Source: an uncultured Clostridia bacterium
GTDB lineage: Bacteria > Bacillota > Clostridia > Lachnospirales > Lachnospiraceae
DNA: 64,000 nucleotides
Assembly (NCBI GenBank): GCA_948467395.1
Contig: CAOKDX010000007.1
Coordinates: 1 to 64,000 of the forward strand
Reading direction: 5' to 3'
The number at the start of each line of letters is the position of its first letter. The stretch's first letter is position 1. This document shows, piece after piece, positions 8,792-16,124 of this stretch. The translations under genes and the position numbers were made by a program. The notes beneath the pieces are model-generated. The model was given only the letters and a program-made list of their open reading frames with translations. It made no database searches and was not told where the DNA came from.

Positions 8792-8819
8792 CACTTGCTG
8801 TCAAATGTCAGCAAGTGAT
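8792..8819. repeat. Perfect 10-bp dyad, possible operator
   Basis: TCACTTGCTG and its exact reverse complement CAGCAAGTGA flank an 8-base spacer. The dyad lies in the gap between two Xre regulator genes, about 75 bases upstream of the TTG start of the tandem-HTH gene. There is no T-run on either side, so a terminator is unlikely; an operator for one of the regulators fits better. Confidence 0.45.
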
Positions 8820-8906
8820 ATGTAAAATCCCAATCTCTCATATGCCAGTGATGCCACCGGGCTGTCCTCACTTTTCGCTCGGTCCAGTGATACCGTCAGC
8901 CTTTTA

Positions 8907-9380
8907 TCACAAATTTTTCTTTATCCATAATTTCATGTTCTGTGCAATCTGTTCTAGTTCTTCTAAATTTTGGAGAACCTTTTCCATATCTTCCTTTTCA
9001 GATTCATCAATCACTCCATCTTCCGTAATATCGAGTAGTAGTTCCCTTGTATCTCCCAGTTTGCGGATTGCCGATAATGTCTTGACTGTAATCCGGTCAA
9101 GGTCTGCTATCTCAGCTTTAGGAATATCCTCGCCAAGAGGACATATGGTCTTGCAGAAGTAATTCCTCAGTTCTGGGGCGTTATATAAATCTGCCATAAG
9201 ATGTATTTCCTCTGGATACGGATTGGCTATTCCACTCTCAATTCTGTAAAGCCGGCCTCTGTCGATTGACATTATGTCCGCTGCTCCTTCCCGGCTACTC
9301 AGTTGCTCATTATGCTTTGCTGCCTCGCAACGTGCTTTGTAAAATACGTTGGATCTGGTGTTTGCTGTCAAATTTGACAT
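8907..9380 (-). CDS. Xre-family regulator with C-terminal helical domain
   Basis: 157 residues from the ATG at 9380 (GAGGTG nine bases before; a GTG four codons earlier is too close to the ribosome site). The N-terminus is a helix-turn-helix in which a scaffold helix precedes SSREGAADIMSIDRGRLYRIESG, followed by a Leu-rich segment. Residues 60-75 hold a possible Cys pair (CKTICPLGED). The C-terminal 70 residues are acidic and helical. Proteins of this shape occur in Clostridia phage early regions; target unknown. Confidence 0.65.
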   Translation of the reverse strand: MSNLTANTRSNVFYKARCEAAKHNEQLSSREGAADIMSIDRGRLYRIESGIANPYPEEIHLMADLYNAPELRNYFCKTICPLGEDIPKAEIADLDRITVKTLSAIRKLGDTRELLLDITEDGVIDESEKEDMEKVLQNLEELEQIAQNMKLWIKKNL

Positions 9381-9412
9381 TTTAGTTTTCACCTCGTTTT
9401 CTTATAATGAAA

Positions 9413-9625
9413 CTATGAAGTTTCTCTTTTGGAAATTTCACTGTTTCCAAATATAGCTTCAATAGGTTGGTTGAAATGATTGGAAATCAAAAACGCTTCA
9501 TCAAGGGAAAATTTTACTTTTCCATTTTCTTTTTTACTGTAGTTGACCTTCGACACATGAATAATAGCTGCGAATTCTTCTTGTGTCTGCCCCAATGATT
9601 CTCTAAACTTTTTTATTGCAGACAT
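9413..9625 (-). CDS. Cro-like Xre regulator
   Basis: 70 residues, essentially one helix-turn-helix domain (LGQTQEEFAAIIHVSKVNYS) with the usual trailing helices (FSLDEAFLISNHFNQPIEAIF). It is the first gene of the leftward operon and faces the larger repressor gene across the operator region, the arrangement of a cro/cI switch. Its promoter overlaps one of four operator copies. Small size and position support a Cro-like role; this is inferred from context. Confidence 0.75.
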   Translation of the reverse strand: MSAIKKFRESLGQTQEEFAAIIHVSKVNYSKKENGKVKFSLDEAFLISNHFNQPIEAIFGNSEISKRETS

Positions 9626-9643
9626 TCCCTTTTCTCCTTTCGT

Positions 9644-9753
9644 TTCAATTTTTGAACCTTACATTTATATATTAGGTTCATTTTTTGAATTTGTCAATAG
9701 TTTTTTTCATTTTTTGAAACATTATTGAATTTCATTTTTTGAAACTGTATAAT
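9644..9753. promoter_or_regulatory. Divergent lysogeny switch: four TTCA-N5-TGAA operators and two promoters
   Basis: Four 13-bp copies of TTCA-N5-TGAA (the spacer is almost all T) lie at 9644-9656, 9677-9689, 9706-9718 and 9731-9743. The rightward promoter is TTGAAT (9725-9730), 17 bp, TATAAT (9748-9753); operator 4 fills its spacer. The leftward promoter is TTGACA (complement of 9692-9697), 17 bp, TAATAT (complement of 9669-9674); operator 2 lies in its spacer. The layout predicts that the flanking Xre proteins repress both promoters, including autoregulation of the rightward gene. Confidence 0.8.
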
Positions 9754-9770
9754 AAAATTGGAGGTGTACC

Positions 9771-10406
9771 ATGGATTTTGGAATAAAACTTAAAGAACTA
9801 CGTACTCAAAAAAATTTGACGCAATTACAGATGGCAAAGATATTGGATACATCAAAATCAAACATATCTAAATATGAAACTGGCAGTGTTGAGCCAAATA
9901 TGGAAACGCTTGTAAAAATCAGTAGATATTTTGATGTTTCAATTGATTATCTTTTAAACCCAAATAATAGTATTTCGCATAAGTTTATGGAAAAAAACTT
10001 CTTTTTCTTCTTTTTTGACGAAGAAAGTCTGCTACGAAGCACCTTCGCCAATAGAATAAAATCAGCAATTGCGGATATGGGGTTAAGCGAAGATGATTTC
10101 ATAAATCTAGTCCCCATCGAAGCCGAAAGGGCAGCTTCATTCCTTGAATGTAAAGGAGAACCAACCGCAAATGATTTAATTGAATTGTCCCAATTTTTAG
10201 ACACTTCAATAGACTATCTATTAGGACAAATTCCAAAACTAAATAAAGAAGAAAAGAAACTTTTAAATTCATTTGTAAAACTAGATACCGATCGAAAAGA
10301 CATAATCATAGGTAAAACAAAAGAATTGCTCCTTCAACAAGAAGCTTCATTTGTTGCAGCAGATGAGCCTTTAAAGAAAACCGGAACAACAAATTCAACA
10401 AAATAA
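9771..10406 (+). CDS. CI-like Xre repressor
   Basis: 211 residues; ATG behind TTGGAGGTG. Residues 1-65 are an Xre helix-turn-helix domain (LTQLQMAKILDTSKSNISKY) ending with the FDVSIDYLL helix. A run of six Phe near residue 75, encoded by a T-rich tract, links to a second region. The second part again contains an SIDYLLGQIP helix (about 148-157), so the chain holds a second, degenerate Xre-like repeat. No peptidase S24 domain and no Ser-Lys autocleavage pair are seen, so induction would not use LexA-type self-cleavage. It is transcribed away from the Cro-like gene, is preceded by its own operator, and is followed by ybjQ-like and int genes in the same direction. Confidence 0.8.
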   Translation: MDFGIKLKELRTQKNLTQLQMAKILDTSKSNISKYETGSVEPNMETLVKISRYFDVSIDYLLNPNNSISHKFMEKNFFFFFFDEESLLRSTFANRIKSAIADMGLSEDDFINLVPIEAERAASFLECKGEPTANDLIELSQFLDTSIDYLLGQIPKLNKEEKKLLNSFVKLDTDRKDIIIGKTKELLLQQEASFVAADEPLKKTGTTNSTK

Positions 10407-10447
10407 TCAGCCTCGAGTGGTACCGGGGCAAGAAAGGAAAATAAACT

Positions 10448-10990
10448 ATGAATTGTTCAAATTGCGGCAATGAATTAACCCCAGAAATGTTCAGTAGTGG
10501 CATGTGCTTTTCTTGCGGGTGTTCAACTTCTGATTCTGAAAAAGCTTATAACGAACAGCAAGACAAAATCAAAGAAGAACATAAAAAGGAACTAGAACAG
10601 CAAAAGGAACGAAACCAAAAGCAATACGCAGAAGCAACTAGAAATCATATGCTTACCACGGGATACAATTTCGAAGGTTATACCATATCTAAATACCACG
10701 GTTTGGTTTCCGGAGAATGTGTTCTTGGTTCAGGATTGATTTCTTATTTTGAGGCCAGCATTGCTAATACTTTGGGAACAGAAACAAGCGGATATTCTGA
10801 AAAAATGAAAAACGCTAAACAACTGGCTATTGAAGATATGATCCGGCAATCTGTCGCACTTGGCGGAAATTCTATTATAGGGATATCATACTCAATTTCA
10901 AATCTCCTAAGTAATATGGTAGGAATTTCTGTAGATGGTACATCTGTAACAATTGAAAAGAACCAGATTTCAACTAACCTGGAGGACTAA
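10448..10990 (+). CDS. Zinc-ribbon plus YbjQ-like (DUF74) protein
   Basis: 180 residues. The N-terminus is a four-cysteine ribbon (C3, C6, C20, C23). A charged coiled-coil stretch follows (EEHKKELEQQKERNQKQ), then a YbjQ/DUF74 domain from about residue 68 (TGYNFEGYTISKYHGLVSGE), with the family pattern of a helix containing AKQLAIEDMIRQSVALGGNS before GISYS. YbjQ domains form pentamers and are called heavy-metal-binding-like, but their function is not known. The gene sits between repressor and integrase, a slot often used for lysogenic-conversion or superinfection genes. It ends two bases before int. Confidence 0.75.
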   Translation: MNCSNCGNELTPEMFSSGMCFSCGCSTSDSEKAYNEQQDKIKEEHKKELEQQKERNQKQYAEATRNHMLTTGYNFEGYTISKYHGLVSGECVLGSGLISYFEASIANTLGTETSGYSEKMKNAKQLAIEDMIRQSVALGGNSIIGISYSISNLLSNMVGISVDGTSVTIEKNQISTNLED

Positions 10991-10992
10991 TA

Positions 10993-12090
10993 ATGCCAGC
11001 ATACAAATACACCCTCAAAAACGGAAAAACCATGTGGTATGTTGCCTTTAACTATACAGACTGGACTGGGCAGAACAGGCATACCTGTAAAAGAGGATTC
11101 AAAACACAGCGAGAGGCAAAGGAGTATGAACGGTCGTTTCTGGATCAGGAAAAGAATACCAGCGACATACTCTTTTCCTCCCTTGTAGAAAATTATCTGG
11201 AAGACATGGAACACCGTCTGAAACCTACCACAATGGAGAATAAGCGGTTTATCATCGAAGGCAAGCTGCTCCCATACTTCGGCAGGCTGAAGATATGCGA
11301 TATTGATACCATTAAAATCCGGAAATGGCAGAATGAATTGATTTCATACCGGGACAAGAATGGAAAACCATTCTCCCAGACATATCTAAAAACGGTCAAC
11401 AACCAGCTTTCAGCACTGATGAATTATGCTGTGTCCCATTACCACCTTGCATTCAATCCCTGCAAGGCCGCCGGCAGCATGGGGAAAAGCAAAGCAGACG
11501 AAATGCACATCTGGACGCAGGAACAATATGAGCAGTTTTCCAGCGCCATCCAGAAATCATCCGTAAAACTGGCTTTTGATATGCTGTTTTATACCGGGAT
11601 GCGATCCGGAGAACTGCTGGCACTCACTCCTGCAGATATTCTTCCCACGAAACGGGTGGATATCAATAAGAATTATGCAAAGGTAAAGGGAGAGGAGCTG
11701 TTTCTGGAACCGAAGACGCCCAAAGCAAAACGGTGTATTTCCATTCCGGATTTTCTGTATGATGATATTCACGAATATATATCAAAGCTCTATGGGATTG
11801 GAAAGGGAGACCGAATCTTCTATTTTACAAAATCCGCTCTGGAAAAGGAGATAAAGCGGGCATCCGAAAAGGTAGGGCTGACGCCGATCCGAGTACACGA
11901 CCTGCGGCACAGCCACGCAAGTATGCTTATAGAACTTGGCTTTGCCCCATTGGAGATAGCTGACCGCCTGGGGCATGAATCAGTAAAGACAACCCTTGAC
12001 ACCTATTCCCACCTATACCCGGACAAAGACCAAAAGCTGGCCGACAGGCTGAACCAGTTCCGCCGGACACCGCCAGAAGAAAGCACTTGA
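10993..12090 (+). CDS. int: Tyrosine site-specific integrase
   Basis: 365 residues with three parts: an N-terminal arm-binding domain (1-50, beta strands around MWYVAFNYTDW), a helical core-binding domain (60-165), and a catalytic domain with the full set R204 (TGMRSGELL), K243 region, H302 and R305 (VHDLRHSHAS), H328 (LGHES) and nucleophile Y338 (DTYSHLYP). This is the Tn916/phage family that inserts by recombination at a short att site. It lies at the right end of the element, transcribed outward, so attR should be just to the right. The start ATG follows GGAGG in the end of the previous gene. No obvious att repeat can be seen because the left end is outside the window. Confidence 0.95.
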   Translation: MPAYKYTLKNGKTMWYVAFNYTDWTGQNRHTCKRGFKTQREAKEYERSFLDQEKNTSDILFSSLVENYLEDMEHRLKPTTMENKRFIIEGKLLPYFGRLKICDIDTIKIRKWQNELISYRDKNGKPFSQTYLKTVNNQLSALMNYAVSHYHLAFNPCKAAGSMGKSKADEMHIWTQEQYEQFSSAIQKSSVKLAFDMLFYTGMRSGELLALTPADILPTKRVDINKNYAKVKGEELFLEPKTPKAKRCISIPDFLYDDIHEYISKLYGIGKGDRIFYFTKSALEKEIKRASEKVGLTPIRVHDLRHSHASMLIELGFAPLEIADRLGHESVKTTLDTYSHLYPDKDQKLADRLNQFRRTPPEEST

Positions 12091-12115
12091 AACTCTACAC
12101 AGATTGTGGTATATT
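12087..12115 (+). promoter_or_regulatory. Promoter of antisense (antitoxin) RNA
   Basis: TTGAAA (12087-12092) and TATATT (12110-12115) are separated by exactly 17 bp and straddle the integrase stop codon. Transcription would start near 12122 and run right, into the 3' end of the opposing toxin gene. Confidence 0.65.
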
Positions 12116-12121
12116 GAACAT

Positions 12122-12254
12122 AAAGAAGGGCACCTGCTGGTAACAGATGCCCCACAGGAGCCCCACTCCAAAGGTGGAGTATCCCAAGCAAAGGCAGTTA
12201 CCTCTCAGCGAGAGGCGCCCATCCTGGTCTCAACAGGGTGGGCATTATTTTTTT
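12122..12254 (+). ncRNA. Predicted type I antitoxin antisense RNA
   Basis: About 133 nt starting after the 12087-12115 promoter. It contains compact hairpins (ACTCCA/TGGAGT at 12165-12180; CCTCTC/GAGAGG at 12201-12215) and ends in an intrinsic terminator with arms 12217-12226 and 12234-12243 (10 bp, one G-U pair) and a T-run at 12248-12254. It overlaps the stop codon of the toxin encoded on the other strand, and the toxin mRNA would run on into it, giving more than 100 bases of complementarity. This matches the RatA/TxpA layout known from Bacillus and related bacteria. It carries no reading frame of note. Confidence 0.65.
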
Positions 12255-12370
12255 CGCTTGTGATCCTTGTCTCTGTCGAGAAAGGCAAGCAACGCTATAA
12301 CAAAGCTACCAAAGGCAATCAGCAAGCCGATTATCCCTATAAATATCAAAATGATATCCGCAGCAGTCAT
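12245..12370 (-). CDS. Holin-like type I toxin (small membrane peptide)
   Basis: 41 residues. It opens with MTAADIILIFIG, continues as one hydrophobic helix to about residue 30, and ends in a charged tail (LDRDKDHKRKK). This is the pattern of the putative holin-like toxins (TxpA/BsrG group): a single membrane segment followed by a hydrophilic basic end. The ATG at 12370 follows GGAGG by seven bases. A promoter on the same strand lies at 12456-12484, leaving a leader of roughly 80 nt that could fold. An antisense RNA from the integrase end covers the 3' part. Such peptides depolarise the membrane when expressed without antitoxin; here the role would be to stabilise the element. Confidence 0.75.
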   Translation of the reverse strand: MTAADIILIFIGIIGLLIAFGSFVIALLAFLDRDKDHKRKK

Positions 12371-12455
12371 TGGCGCCACCTCCCTTCCTATGTATTCCGG
12401 CAAGCCGGTCATTGGCTTGGGAGGCTACCACCCCTGTCATGGGTTCCATATTGGA

Positions 12456-12484
12456 ATACTATCACAGTTCGACAGGAATTTCAA
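12456..12484 (-). promoter_or_regulatory. Promoter of the holin-like toxin
   Basis: Reading the minus strand, TTGAAA (complement of 12479-12484) and TAGTAT (complement of 12456-12461) are 17 bp apart. The start would fall near 12449, about 80 nt before the toxin ATG. The leader contains a CCGGCTTGCCGG palindrome. Confidence 0.6.
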
Positions 12485-12567
12485 TCAGATTCTCTTTTCA
12501 TGGAATATGTGGAAAGTGTTTCAATATCAATCTCAATACAATCTCACGGAGCAAAAAGAAAGACTGA

Positions 12568-12590
12568 AAAGTGCCGATTTTACGCACTTT
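12568..12590 (-). terminator. Hairpin terminator of the LRR lipoprotein gene
   Basis: Arms AAAGTGC (12568-12574) and GCACTTT (12584-12590) with a 9-base loop lie 30 bases past the stop codon of the gene at 12620. On the minus strand they are followed by a T-rich stretch. Confidence 0.5.
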
Positions 12591-12619
12591 CCAGCCCAAA
12601 TGTCCGCCATTGAGCTAGT

Positions 12620-13840
12620 TCACTCTGTCTCTTTATAATCCATGGGAGCCATCGTTATCTCTTTTTCCAGTTTGGGTGAACTGAAATTATATTCTACCGG
12701 CTCCTCTTCCCTGAGAAAAGAACGAAACACCTCTTTCTGTAGTTTCCCTGACATACTCTTCATTTTCATGGAATTTTTTGCATACTGTATCACCTTTGAA
12801 TCCTTTGGCCCGACGATCCTGCCAGTGGTAACAAAATATTTGCCCGTATATTCCCTGACATAAGAACAGGCATCCAATTCTGTATCCTTTCCCAGGAAAC
12901 GAAGTGTGCTGGCTCCTCCCTGGGTGAAATTATCTGCATAGGGCTGACTGGTATAACGCACTTTTCCAGTTGAGGCCGGAAATACCAGTTCTTTCAAAGA
13001 TTCACAGCCAAGAAAGGAATATTCCGGAATGTAGATCAGTGGCTGGTTTTCCGGAAAACGGATTTCTTTAAGATTTTTACAATATGAAAAAGCCGCCCGG
13101 CCCACCGTTTCTTTTTTGCATGGAGCAGGCCATGTAAAGCTCTGCAATCCGCTGTTCTGAAAACTTAACGATTCCACCTTACCTCCGAAATTTTCCGGCA
13201 GTTCCAGTTTTTTTATTTGGGAATATGCAAATGCCATCCGGCTTATTTTCATCTCTGGATTTTTTACGATTACCCTGTCCAGCCGTGAATGCATAAAACT
13301 AAATTTACCAATCTCATACATACTGGACGGAAGCTGAACTTCATCGGCCCTGACTCCCTGGAAAGCGAAATCTATAATGCGCTTCACACCCTCCGGGATC
13401 ACAATCCGCCGGTAAGGTTCTGCCTTGCTTTCCTGCCATGCCAGTGCCATCTCTCCCAATTTATCAGAATTCAAATTAGCAGGGATCTCATCTTCTGGTT
13501 CATATCCGCCGATCAGATACACCGGATGAGAGTCAATCTCGGAAGGAAAAACCAATTCATCCTCTTTCGATCGAAGACAAATGATGCGAACCTTCCCCAA
13601 CTCATATGCATATCGAATATAGGAATAGGTCTTTCCCTGTATTGTGACATTTTCTTTCTCAATATAAGAGGTATCAGGCTGCCCAGATGAAGGGGCAGGT
13701 TCTGGTTTCACCGTACCCGATGATCCCTGTATTGCTGCTCCACTGTTCTTTTCATTTGAATCGACAGAACTCTCCTGTATACTGCATGCGGAGCAAAAAA
13801 GACAAATACAGAAAGCTATCCAAATTTTTACACCATTCAT
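12620..13840 (-). CDS. BspA-type leucine-rich-repeat lipoprotein
   Basis: 406 residues. A short signal peptide ends in a lipobox (FCSAC, lipidated Cys19), so the protein is expected on the outer face of the membrane. A Ser/Pro-rich spacer follows (30-58). From about 140 to 310 there are repeats of the LRR_5/BspA kind (VIPEGVKRIIDFAFQG, QLPSSMYEIGKFSFMHSR, RFPENQPLIYIPEYSFLGC), each with the conserved I-x-x-x-A/S-F core. BspA-like repeats serve adhesion or ligand binding in host-associated bacteria. It stands alone next to the element boundary, with its own terminator, and shows no sign of damage. Confidence 0.85.
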   Translation of the reverse strand: MNGVKIWIAFCICLFCSACSIQESSVDSNEKNSGAAIQGSSGTVKPEPAPSSGQPDTSYIEKENVTIQGKTYSYIRYAYELGKVRIICLRSKEDELVFPSEIDSHPVYLIGGYEPEDEIPANLNSDKLGEMALAWQESKAEPYRRIVIPEGVKRIIDFAFQGVRADEVQLPSSMYEIGKFSFMHSRLDRVIVKNPEMKISRMAFAYSQIKKLELPENFGGKVESLSFQNSGLQSFTWPAPCKKETVGRAAFSYCKNLKEIRFPENQPLIYIPEYSFLGCESLKELVFPASTGKVRYTSQPYADNFTQGGASTLRFLGKDTELDACSYVREYTGKYFVTTGRIVGPKDSKVIQYAKNSMKMKSMSGKLQKEVFRSFLREEEPVEYNFSSPKLEKEITMAPMDYKETE

Positions 13841-13852
13841 TCTGCTATCCCC

Positions 13853-14452
13853 CTATTTAGTTGAACAATGAACATTTCTAAAGGGAGTAGCAGCCGATGA
13901 TCCTGCCACATCATAAATGAAATTTACTATCCCACCCATTTTATATTGTGTTGCTGTTGATAATGGTAAAAAATCTGTATATGTTCCATTTGGATGACTT
14001 GAATCCTTATATTTTTCCATAGCACTCCTCACAGCCAGAAATGCATGCTGATACCGTTCTTCTTTATATGTTATTGTATCTGCAAATGGATACTTCCCAT
14101 CATGGGATATTGGATAATTTTTTCCATTTACAGTAATATATGTATTATGTGCAAAACAATCTGCCAAACTATGTAATGCCATTCTTGTCTTTTTCCCAAA
14201 TTAAGGAAGCTAAACCTGCTACCTGAGGTGCTGCAAGACTCGTTCCAGAAGCGACTAATTGATCTCCAAGAACACCCGTGCTTCTCACAAGTTCACCAGG
14301 AGCAACAATTTCTGTTTCTTTTCCTATAGCACTATCATGTGCATGCTCACCATTTTTATCCACAGAGCCAACAGCCATAACTTCATTAAACGCTGCTGGA
14401 AATTGTACTCCTTTATCCGCTGTATTTCCAGCAGCAGCTATAATTTATATAA
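13853..14452 (-). pseudogene. Remnant of a subtilisin-like serine protease
   Basis: The upstream end starts in the oxyanion motif (IIAAAGNTADKG) right after an in-frame stop and only about 14 bases from the degV stop codon, so the region with catalytic Asp and His is missing. The frame then carries VMAVGSVDKNG and the catalytic Ser motif SGTSLAAPQVAGLASL, and stops at 14169. The downstream 109 codons, ending at 13853, continue in another frame, so there is a frameshift as well. What is left cannot be an active peptidase. Remnant of S8 family; the downstream half is not recognised. Confidence 0.8.
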
Positions 14453-14465
14453 AATTTTTTTGTTC

Positions 14466-15344
14466 TCACTTTAACTCTTCTACCCTCTTGGCAATAGCCA
14501 GCGCCAGCGCACCGGGTCCGATATGGCAGGATACGCTCAGTGACAGAGGGTCTACCCATACCACATGACCAGGAAACTCTTCTTCTACCTCTTTTTTAAA
14601 GATCTGTGCCTCTGTATCATCTGCCGTATATGCGATCTGCATATAGAAGTTCTCTCCCTCAGGATCATGAAAACGATCTTCGAAATCCCTGTGGACGGCT
14701 TTCAGCATCGTTGTCTTTGCCTGCTTGAGAGTCTTCACCTTGGCAAACGCATCTAATTTCTCACCCTGGATCTGCAGAACCGGCTTAATACGGAGCACTG
14801 TTCCAATAGCCGCCGCGGCAGGTGTTACCCGGCCGCCCCTCTTTAGATAGGTCAGGGTATCCACCATAATATATATGCTGGATTCAAATTTCTCACGGAG
14901 CAGGATCTCCTGGATCTTCGCCCCGTCATAGCCTTTATCCGCCAGTTTCAGGGCATCCAGAACGGACTGACGCTGGGTAACCGAGATGCGCTGGTTGTCC
15001 ACAACAAAAACTTTATTCTCAAACTCCTCTTCATAAGAGAGCATCATAGCTGTCCCACAGGAACTGCTGAGACCGCTGGACATGGGAATATAGACAATCT
15101 CATCGTATTCCTGCAGAGTCTGATTCCACAGACTCATCAGCGTATCCGGCGAGGGCTGGGAGGTAGTCACCTCGGCCCCTCCGGCAAGATATTCATAGAA
15201 CTCCTTCTGCGTCATGCTGATATCTTCATAATAGGTTTCCCCATTGACAAAAAACGGCATGGGTACAACCTGAATCCCCAGTTCCTTTGCCTGTGACTGG
15301 GTAATGCCGCTGTTGCTATCCGTAATGACCGCTACTCTGCTCAT
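14466..15344 (-). CDS. DegV-family fatty-acid-binding protein
   Basis: 292 residues from the ATG at 15344 (AAGAGGA just before; 18 codons of upstream open frame lack a ribosome site). The DegV fold is clear from VAVITDSNSGITQSQAKELG, the TSQPSP motif that binds the carboxylate of a fatty acid, and DTLTYLKRGGRV. In Firmicutes these proteins (FakB) present fatty acids to FakA kinase for phospholipid synthesis; others are of unknown role. It follows the ECF transporter genes by about 80 bases and may share their transcript. No FakA is nearby. Confidence 0.9.
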   Translation of the reverse strand: MSRVAVITDSNSGITQSQAKELGIQVVPMPFFVNGETYYEDISMTQKEFYEYLAGGAEVTTSQPSPDTLMSLWNQTLQEYDEIVYIPMSSGLSSSCGTAMMLSYEEEFENKVFVVDNQRISVTQRQSVLDALKLADKGYDGAKIQEILLREKFESSIYIMVDTLTYLKRGGRVTPAAAAIGTVLRIKPVLQIQGEKLDAFAKVKTLKQAKTTMLKAVHRDFEDRFHDPEGENFYMQIAYTADDTEAQIFKKEVEEEFPGHVVWVDPLSLSVSCHIGPGALALAIAKRVEELK

Positions 15345-15425
15345 AAATTCCTCTTTTCTGTGCTGGCAATTGCCGCAATACCGCCGCATACGCTGCACGT
15401 TTTAATAAAATCTGTGTTAATGATA

Positions 15426-16124
15426 CTATTTTTCCGCATCTTTGTCAATCAGACAGTACTTTCTGCTGATCCGCTCCAACCGCCGCACTACCGGCCTGTA
15501 CAGGAGGAAAAGGAAGGCGGCTGTCGATATTCCAAATGCAATATTAAAGGGCATGGCGGACAGATACACCCCTGCGGCAGCGCCGGTATCCAGACCGCCC
15601 GACATCATAAAAACCGTATTGAGATCCACAATACCGCCATAGAGCACTACCACCGAGAAAAAACCATATACTGACACCGCGATGCGGTTCTGTCTCTCTC
15701 TAAAGAGTATACCCGCAAAGAACCCAATCAATCCAAGAGCAAACATCTGAAAGGGCGTCCAGCTCCCCTGTCCAAAATAAAAATTGGAAACAAATGCGCT
15801 GACAGCTCCCGTCACAAACCCCGCCTCACCACCATAAACGATGCCGCATATAATAACCACGGCAGCGACGGGTTTCACCTGGGGAAGAAAGAAAAAGGCG
15901 ATCCGGGACGCCGTAGCAAGACCGCATAGTGCGGCTATGACGGCCATCAGCTGCACGCTGGGATGGCTTTTTTCAAAAGAGAGGAGAAACCGCAAAATAC
16001 CGGTCAGAATGATAAAAAGGCTCACCGCATAAAAGTGATCCCCCCTCATGATAACAATCTCATATGCCAGCAGTCCCGCCAGGATCAGGAAAAGACAGGC
16101 ATCCACTATCCTTTTTTTCCACAT
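15426..16124 (-). CDS. ECF transporter S (substrate-binding) component
   Basis: About 232 residues, starting at the ATG at 16124 or four codons earlier at 16136; the GGAGG fits the first better. Six hydrophobic segments are visible, and the pattern of a short first loop followed by IAALCGLATASRIAFFFLPQVKP is that of ECF S components. The region VAAVVIICGIVYGGEAGFVTGA and the downstream W/F-rich segment are also typical. The sequence alone does not fix the vitamin. Genes for T and A components lie just upstream, and DUF4430 proteins in the locus hint at a corrinoid or similar large ligand. It overlaps the ATPase gene by 65 bases. Confidence 0.8.
   Translation of the reverse strand: MWKKRIVDACLFLILAGLLAYEIVIMRGDHFYAVSLFIILTGILRFLLSFEKSHPSVQLMAVIAALCGLATASRIAFFFLPQVKPVAAVVIICGIVYGGEAGFVTGAVSAFVSNFYFGQGSWTPFQMFALGLIGFFAGILFRERQNRIAVSVYGFFSVVVLYGGIVDLNTVFMMSGGLDTGAAAGVYLSAMPFNIAFGISTAAFLFLLYRPVVRRLERISRKYCLIDKDAEK

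Noticed and set aside
10978-12090. Serine recombinase or transposase in the element
   Set aside because: The only recombinase seen has the full R-K-H-R-H-Y set of tyrosine recombinases.
13289-13690. 133-codon frame opposite the LRR lipoprotein
   Set aside because: Antisense to intact leucine-rich repeats, with no start signal.
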